A DNA stretch of 64,000 nucleotides from Pseudofabraea citricarpa (taxonomy: Eukaryota; Ascomycota; Leotiomycetes; Helotiales; Dermateaceae), in assembly GCA_029641185.1 (NCBI GenBank), contig JAPWGK010000008.1, positions 372,001-436,000 of the forward strand. The letters are read 5' to 3'. Positions 57,575 to 64,000 of the stretch are shown in pieces. The first letter of the stretch is position 1. The number at the start of each line of letters is the position of its first letter. The notes beneath the pieces are model-generated. The model had not been told where the DNA came from and ran no database searches. It saw only the letters and a program-made list of their open reading frames with translations. A program made the position numbers and the translations under genes.

Positions 57575-59570
57575 GTAGTACTAGAACCTCTCTATTCATC
57601 CATATTGAGATGAGCATTCTGATAGGTTCTTGCGCACTTCTACTCATGGGGAAGTGTGGTGGACGGACAATTGACATCAAAGGCTGGACTGGATTAAGCG
57701 AGCTGAGTCAAGTCTGTCACTAGATTGCAATGAAACTACAATTTCTTACCCTCCCTGACTTTCATTGTGACCAACCCAACCTTACAGACTGTATCTTAAT
57801 ATTCTCTGGTAATGAATGGCCTGCGCAAGATGACAATGCCATTGAGCCTTTTTTGTAGCAGTTGTAGAAGACATGCCCAATCAACACCTACCTAGAGAAA
57901 TTGAAGTCGCCATTGAGAGAAAGTAAGATGCACAGGATTGTTACGCTCGTGCGTGCATCAAAACATTTCCTTCTTCCCTTCCAACTGATATCTTTCTCTT
58001 TCTGGTAAAAGTGTTTTGGATAAGTAGGTATTATTCGAAGCCCAAGCACCAGCTAATTTTTTTTTGAAAAATAATCTTTATAGCTACTTATTCAGGCGCT
58101 TTCTAGATATATCTGTATTTACAGGTTGATTTCCTACTAGTACGAGTCTCTGCTCAGTGCTCCCTTAGAAAATCCTCAGATCTTTCTAGGCACGGTATTC
58201 GTAGTAGTCTCCCTGCTTCTGACTCTGTAGCTCTCCTTCCCTAGCTTTCTATTAACTCTGCGTATCAGCCCCTCAAGGCTTAATTGTTATACTCCGTACA
58301 GGTTCTTGCTAATGTTGTTTCCTATACCTCCGCGGATACTATCCTCTAGTATATCTAGGAATACAGAGTTATAGTTCTATAGTTATTAACCTCCTTTTCC
58401 CTTGTTATACTCCTGTTTATGCTACCCAGGCCCCTTATTTCTTACCCGTTACTATTACCGGAGGTTCCTAAGCCCCTATACTCAGGTTCTCTAGCCTGAA
58501 GATTTAGAGCCTTTAATCTCCTATGTATCTAGTAATCCTCTTGTCTCAATCGTGGTATTTTATTTGACCTCTTTGTTCTCTTCTAGGACAGGGACTACCC
58601 GTTAATATATATCTTCATCGTAGGAGGTACGGCTCGTGTTTCGGAAAGATAAGTCGTAGGAGGATATATCCTAGAGTAGAAGTCTAGGTAATCGAATTAG
58701 TTCTATGATCGATCGATTTGGTTATGCTCTTGCCACGTAACGTATTCCGTAGCTTTCTCTAGTGAATCCCTATTCTAGGGATCTTGTAATCGACCGATAT
58801 AGTACTGCGCGATCGCAGAATAGACTTAATCTTGGCTCTCCAGGCTCTAGTATAGAGCTGAAGGTTCTTAGAGGACACCGCGTCCAGGTGTTGAGTTATC
58901 GTCCTCCTCACCAGCTAAAATGATAACCAAGTAACACTTCCACTTATATCTTTCAGCCTAGAAACCAAAGATACTGTTGGTATCATCATATGATACAACC
59001 ACAGGATATATACCATCTAATTGGAATAAGCGAATCCCTTGACTTCATAGACATTCAAGAACCTTACGATTCCTCTATAGAGAATCAACTATTATATCAC
59101 CTGCTAACTTAATCGTATAAATTAGTGAATATTACGATACTATACATAGAGCGATAGGTAATAAAACCTCGATCATTAAGTACTGCAAGGTAGTACTAGT
59201 ATATCGACCGACACCAAAGCAAAGAAAAACAAATCACAACCCGAAAACCACAAAGAGGGAAAAAGTGTCACAAGCAGGCAGGTATGTATTGCATTGCAAG
59301 TAAAAGTGAAGTAAGGTAGGTATAAAAAAAAAGGTTGAAGGTCCAGAAAGAAAAACCTTATATCATTATTCTCCCATTCCTTCCTCGATCCTGTCTCCAT
59401 CCTATTACCACACGATCCTCCTCTTCCTCCTCCTCCCTCATCTCGGCCCATAGAATTAATTCCTCCTCTCTTCCTTTGCTTCCTCTCCTCAGCCGTGGTA
59501 TAACATCGCCGCCGTCCGCAAATTCCGGGTTCCGCATCCTCATCCCTAACCCAATCCCCGATCCCATCAT
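57575..59570. other. Degenerate AT-rich, strand-skewed region
   Basis: 2 kb with no gene. From about 58080 to 58900 the + strand is clearly pyrimidine-rich and full of CTAG/TATAG motifs. Reading the purine strand gives only frames broken by many stops. It is most likely a decayed repeat, but no family can be named. Confidence 0.5.
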
Positions 59571-60106
59571 CTAACAGCAGCAATCCAAGCACTCGAGACA
59601 ACACTCGCAAGTCTCTCCACACACCCAACAACAACACAGCGTCGCGATACTATTGCGGGGGGTTTCGAATTAGCCTACGACGTCCCGAGTAGAAGTGGAA
59701 GTGCAAGTGCAAACGCAGATCGGGAAGCGCAATGCAAATCCCCAGCCTCAAGAGAAAGAAAGAAAAAGGAACGAGAGAACAAAGGAAGAAACAAGAACAA
59801 AAACAAAAAAACAAAAAAACATACCAGGTATAGAAACAGCCGTGCGACTTCTCTTCCTTCTGTGGCGGCGGGTATCCACCGGGAGGGGGACCTTGATATT
59901 GCATCTAGGCGGACGGATCAGCAATCGATTCTATTTTCCTTTCCATTCTCCGTGGAAGAAAAGTCTAGCTCGCTGTCGTGATTCTCCCGGGGCGAAAAGT
60001 AGAGAGAGATACATACCTGCTGTGGCGGGTAACCCTGAGGAGGGTACTGGCCGGGAGGCGGTCCGTAGCCCTGTGGGGGATACTGCTGTGGAGGATAACC
60101 AGACAT
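59571..60106 (-). CDS. CYSTM-family miniprotein with YPPQ repeats
   Basis: Three exons (60106..60017, 59904..59825, 59649..59571) give 82 aa. The N-terminus is a series of YPPQ/GYPPQ repeats (MSGYPPQQYPPQGYGPPPGQ). The last exon supplies a cysteine-rich tail (CIATLCCCWVCGETCECC then CLDCCC) of the CYSTM membrane-associated type, linked to stress tolerance in other eukaryotes. The introns are 112 and 175 nt, longer than elsewhere in the window. The cysteine tail is visible only after splicing, so frame-based gene finding would miss it. Confidence 0.85.
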
Positions 60107-61412
60107 GATTTCTTTGTGTGTATTTCTTTTGTCTTTGTTTTAAATCCGATCAGATGGGAGCTCTCCTGAGAAGGGAAGCCTAGAACGATCCGAAAAAGAG
60201 TTGGGGAGTGAAGCAGAAGCAGAAGAGGTGTAAGTGGTACGGTAAGGTAAGCTCGCGAAGAAAGGAAACGACACGAACGGACGAACAGGAGAGAAAGGTG
60301 TGGCAGTGCCGGATCTTTAAAGACACAAAAGGCGATCAGCAGAGACACATCCATGATCCATCTTCCCTCCTCTCACTCTCACCCAACCCAAAACCCCAAA
60401 AACCCAAAACCCAAGCCAGCCAGCGAGAGCCCCGCAACACGCAACACCGCAACACCGCAACGACCGGCATCCCATCCGGCCAAGCACCAAGCACCAAGAA
60501 CCAAGCGACCAAGGGGCCAAGGAGATGACTTACTGGACCAGAATGTACAGTCGTACCGTTCATGTGCCCATGCAATAGTCCCCATCCCTCCCTCCCTCCA
60601 ACCCATACACTTGTACGGTAGCACATCTTCATCTTCAATTCACATCACATTCAAACAAGGGACTCCTCAAGATGATGAGCCACAAAACTAAGACTTCCTC
60701 CTCTGCCCAGACATGCACAATCCAAGCATCAGAGACATAACATAACATAAAATAACATATCTTGTGCTGAATGCTGTACTACTGTATGTATCCCGCTTAC
60801 CTCATCCCTCCTCAACATAGCTCTATTGGCTCGGCACCGAACCCCCTTTTTCACATTCACATCTCACATCTCACCTCTTACTCTACTCTGGTACTCTACT
60901 CTACTCTACTCTACCGCCGCTCCCCTCCCAACTCCCCAAGCTCATACCACCACTGGAGCCCACCAGCCACTGAGGGCGAGACGAGTGGGGGATCAAGTTC
61001 AGCCCGTCTGGGATCCGACAGGGCTTAGACTCATACCAAGACGGTTCTCGGGTCGGCTGGCGAGATTACCTTCTGCCCTTCCTGGCTTTCGTTCTTGGGC
61101 AGGACAACAACCTGTGGCTCACAATCTATTTTCGCATCCCTCTGCTTATCTGTCCTGTCGACTTTTTGTCTAGTGTCCACTTGGATCCCGCCAAAAGGAT
61201 GTGATGGATCATGAATTAAAATGATTAAGAAGCCTCCACTGGCTGCATAGTGCACTGCTTTCCCTCGTCAGATGAACCATCAATCGACGGCCGCGGTCCG
61301 CGTGCGAGCCGAATCCGACGACCACTTCACAACGGCTTTCAGAGACACCTCAGGAATGTGATAAACAAGTGGTTTTACGGCTACTCTACGTATATGCATG
61401 CATGATTAATAT
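60107..61412. other. Gene-free region between CYSTM gene and acrB-like
   Basis: 1.3 kb with low-complexity CCAAAACCC, CTCTA and CAACACCG-type runs around 60370-60450 and 60880-60915. No gene is supported. Confidence 0.45.
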
Positions 61413-64000
61413 TCACAATCCAACCTCACTCTTTTCGTCGTCGCGATCCGTAGCCTCACTAGGTGCGCTCTCGGTATCCAGGCTCTGTCGAACATTACTA
61501 TTCTTCGCATCTCCATCCTTGCCCTTCTTGTTGAATCCAGAAAATGGCCTTCCCCAGTTCACACTCCTACGTCCGCCAGTCTCGCTACCCATACTCCCAA
61601 TGTTTGGCGAGCTGGTGTAGCTAGCATGACTTGCATCATCTTCACCACCTTCATCAAAACTTCCTTCCCTGTCATTGCGATCGGAAGAAGGTCCCTTCTT
61701 CGTACCGATGTTTCCTCGGATAGATGAGAAGCTGAACTTGCTGGAAGATCCCTTCCGCAGAAGCTTTTGGAACGACGATGGCTCTTTCGTACTGGCAGCA
61801 GAAGGGGTTGTGGTATCGGATTGTGTGCTGCTATGAAGCCGTTCAAGACTGTAGTTTTCGCTTTCACGTGATTCAGCGATACTATGCTGCGTCCGGATCG
61901 AATGAGCATCTCGGGATTTCCGGGAATCCGAAGGGGATATTGCGCTCGAGGTTGAGAAGTGATCTTCAGGTGATGAGAAGGTATCGATAGTCTTCTCCTT
62001 CCCTCTGGCCTTTTCCGATTTGGATGCACGGCTGAATATAGGAAACGAGAAGGTTGGTGCTGCAGGATTGAGTTTCGGCGTGACAGGTTTATGAGATGAA
62101 GCTGGACGAGTTCCGATGACACCAACTGGAGGGGGGCTGGATTGTCCCGCAAGATTGTCGGATGGAAGAAAATCATCATCTTCAGTTGCAAGGCCCGTCG
62201 GTAGGTGAGAACTAGAACCATGATGCTGTAGACTGGGTCGCCTTGATGGGTTCCTAGACCATGTAGCTGGGGCATTGACAGACCAGTTAGTTGCTAATGG
62301 GCTGTTTCTATTGATGAGCCCTCCTTCTGCAGCTGGCCATCCAAAAGGCGCACTATCCGTCGAAGGACGAGGAAGGTCAGATGAGGCAATGGAAACAGGG
62401 CGTGGGCTGCTTGGATCGCGATCAGGATAAATAGAGCTAGCATCCTCGTTCGAGCCAAATATATTGAAACCACGTCTTCTTCTGGCAGCATTGCGTGCTG
62501 GTGCAGGACCGTTGCCCTCAGAAGCTTCGCCGCCAGTTGAACTTCGATTTAGGAGGCTGGGGATGCCCCAACCCGCTGAAAAGCTGATTCGTCTGTGACC
62601 ATTTCCAACATTATCTGAAGGCTCATCGCGTGGAAGTGATTGACTCTGGGCAGGTTTGAGGCTACCAAGGGGTAGCCCGTCCTCTGGTATGACCTTCCCG
62701 TTCCTTTTGGGGAAGTTGAACAGACTACTGAACCCCTTGTGAGATGAAGGCTGCTCAGAGTTAGATGGAGCCCCGATGACACCGAATTCTCCATGCCCAG
62801 AATGGATTGATCGCCTTTCACTGTCCATAGCAAGATCACGCCCAGCAGGATTAAATCCTCCGAGGTTTTGAGATGATGCGCGGGGGCTGGAAATGTAGCT
62901 AGAAGAGCGATTAGACGATCCAGGCGACTGTCGAAATTCACTTTGATCATATCCTGGCGGCAGGGCTCCGTAATGTGATGGACCAAAGGAACCTGTAGAT
63001 TCGGCTCGAGGGCTTGGTGGCTCATCATCGTCCTCGAAAATCTTGGACGGTAGCAAAGAGTGAGCTGTTGGACTAAGAGGTGCGCCTGCTGTCATGGCAC
63101 GAATATCAGCCTCGCTCATGCCGCTCATGTGATCTGATATTGGGACCAAGCCAGTAGTATCGGTGCTCATGTCAAAATAAGGACCCGGGGCGAAACTGGG
63201 CGATGCTGTAGTGTTGATATTGTAAGGACCTGTATTTTGGAAGGTTGAATCCAGACCTGAGAATCCAGGGACGGGCGAAGACATGGTATTTGTCCTGCTT
63301 TTTCGATTTCGAGTTCTACGTGACTTTGCTTTGCCTTGGCCAGTTGGGTCAAAGTCAACGCCGGAAGAATTTCCATGGTGCATGAGAGGAGCATTTGCTT
63401 GCTGAGCTTGGAGACCTGCGAGATAATTCTGAGCTGCCTGCAATCTCATCTGGAGTTCTCGTAGATAGTTTTGCTGCGAATTAAGCCTGACATTCATCTC
63501 TCTCTCCTTGGCCTCCCACTCAAGCGTTCTTTGTCGATCTATGGCATCGATCTGGCGTGTCTCATCGTCGTCTGTAGCGCCAGGAAGATTCTGTCGTTCT
63601 TCTTCAAGATCCTTGATTTGCAATCCTTTAATGCGAATCTCTTCCTCTAGACCATTCAGAGAATTTTGCCTCTTTCGCAAAGTCCCTTGAATATCTACTT
63701 CCTGACTTGCCTTGGACTTGTGAATTTCGTCAATCTCCTTCTTCCAGGATTCCCTCTCACTTTTCATATCCTCTATCGATTTCTTCCATCTCTCCATATC
63801 CTCGAGCATTTTCTGCCTCTCGGCTTGCTTGTCACGTAGAGCCTTCTCCTTTTGTGTCTTGCGATTCTGGGCTTGCCTGTTTTGTCTCTCCGTATGCGTC
63901 GCCTCATTCTTAAGACTTAAACTTGCCGCCTCTTTCTCCTTCAGCTGCTGCTTCCTTTCCTCTTTCTCCTTGTTCAGCTCGTGCATCTGTGCCTTGTACT
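61413..64000 (-). CDS. AcrB-like ubiquitination-network protein (partial, 3' part)
   Basis: The open frame runs off the right edge, so the N-terminus is missing; 861 C-terminal residues are visible. The visible start (KAQMHELNKEKEERKQQLKE) opens a coiled coil of about 200 residues, followed by a long Ser/Pro/Gly-rich disordered region with basic patches (SRRTRNRKSRTNT, ARRRRGFNIFG). The arrangement fits the C-terminal half of Aspergillus AcrB-type proteins (acriflavine resistance, creA/creB/creD ubiquitin network), whose N-terminal half carries membrane segments. Identification rests on layout and general resemblance, so it is moderate. Confidence 0.68.
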   Translation of the reverse strand, partial: YKAQMHELNKEKEERKQQLKEKEAASLSLKNEATHTERQNRQAQNRKTQKEKALRDKQAERQKMLEDMERWKKSIEDMKSERESWKKEIDEIHKSKASQEVDIQGTLRKRQNSLNGLEEEIRIKGLQIKDLEEERQNLPGATDDDETRQIDAIDRQRTLEWEAKEREMNVRLNSQQNYLRELQMRLQAAQNYLAGLQAQQANAPLMHHGNSSGVDFDPTGQGKAKSRRTRNRKSRTNTMSSPVPGFSGLDSTFQNTGPYNINTTASPSFAPGPYFDMSTDTTGLVPISDHMSGMSEADIRAMTAGAPLSPTAHSLLPSKIFEDDDEPPSPRAESTGSFGPSHYGALPPGYDQSEFRQSPGSSNRSSSYISSPRASSQNLGGFNPAGRDLAMDSERRSIHSGHGEFGVIGAPSNSEQPSSHKGFSSLFNFPKRNGKVIPEDGLPLGSLKPAQSQSLPRDEPSDNVGNGHRRISFSAGWGIPSLLNRSSTGGEASEGNGPAPARNAARRRRGFNIFGSNEDASSIYPDRDPSSPRPVSIASSDLPRPSTDSAPFGWPAAEGGLINRNSPLATNWSVNAPATWSRNPSRRPSLQHHGSSSHLPTGLATEDDDFLPSDNLAGQSSPPPVGVIGTRPASSHKPVTPKLNPAAPTFSFPIFSRASKSEKARGKEKTIDTFSSPEDHFSTSSAISPSDSRKSRDAHSIRTQHSIAESRESENYSLERLHSSTQSDTTTPSAASTKEPSSFQKLLRKGSSSKFSFSSIRGNIGTKKGPSSDRNDREGSFDEGGEDDASHASYTSSPNIGSMGSETGGRRSVNWGRPFSGFNKKGKDGDAKNSNVRQSLDTESAPSEATDRDDEKSEVGL

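Noticed and set aside
58133..58570. Possible decayed coding frame on the purine strand (about 146 codons)
   Set aside because: It holds about nine stops, no fewer than chance for this composition, so coding origin cannot be argued from it.
61559..62275. 238-aa minus-strand frame overlapping the AcrB-like gene
   Set aside because: Alternative frame of a low-complexity Ser/Pro-rich coding region.

Overview
This window is nuclear DNA of a filamentous ascomycete (Pezizomycotina). The genes carry short introns of about 50-80 nt with GTAAGT-like donors, CTAAC/CTGAC branch points close to AG acceptors, and CT-rich leaders. Single-copy eukaryotic genes (TAF1, ARP4, TAF9, UNG1, HIS4, WSS1, GUP1) sit in ordinary head-to-head and tail-to-tail order. 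A Leotiomycete is my guess from the general look of the proteins; I could not test it.

Layout. 1-1.8 kb: promoter-like, low-complexity DNA. 1.8-9.2 kb: TAF1 (-), a D-serine dehydratase-like PLP enzyme (+), ARP4 (-). 10.1-18.2 kb: a single-exon LRR-protein kinase of a type I associate with bacteria, a zinc-less MDR reductase, an FBXO9/Hrt3-type F-box protein, and an Mtm1/SLC25A39-type mitochondrial carrier. 18.5-26.1 kb: a fold-back (MITE-like) element just upstream of UNG1, a four-exon DUF3140 gene, and an Msb1/Mug8 polarity protein. 27.3-36.2 kb: WSS1, a hypothetical protein, a DUF2306 membrane protein, a secreted astacin-like protein lacking two catalytic residues, and a divergent kinase. 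37.9-49.9 kb: a 12-exon OPT transporter, a C2H2 zinc-finger protein, GUP1, a small SAP-domain protein, an intron-containing tRNA-Lys(CTT), and a 2EXR protein. 50-54 kb: HIS4 and TAF9 sharing a divergent promoter. 54-59.5 kb: a gene-poor, AT/TpA-rich, probably RIP-affected island holding one intact SAP/coiled-coil repeat gene. 59.5-64 kb: a CYSTM miniprotein and the 3' part of an AcrB-like gene that runs off the right edge.

Functions fall into chromatin and transcription (TAF1, TAF9, Arp4), DNA repair (Ung1, Wss1), amino-acid metabolism (HIS4, D-serine dehydratase), membranes and transport (OPT, GUP1, MTM1, DUF2306) and polarity or ubiquitin signalling (Msb1, F-box, AcrB). There is no obvious biosynthetic cluster. 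The most unusual items are the bacterial-type LRR kinase, the astacin-like pseudoprotease, the fold-back element, the SAP/coiled-coil gene inside the degraded island, two GC-AG introns in neighbouring genes, and a tRNA-Lys with an anticodon-stem mismatch. All gene models were spliced by hand from reading frame and splice consensus; none has been checked against transcripts or databases.
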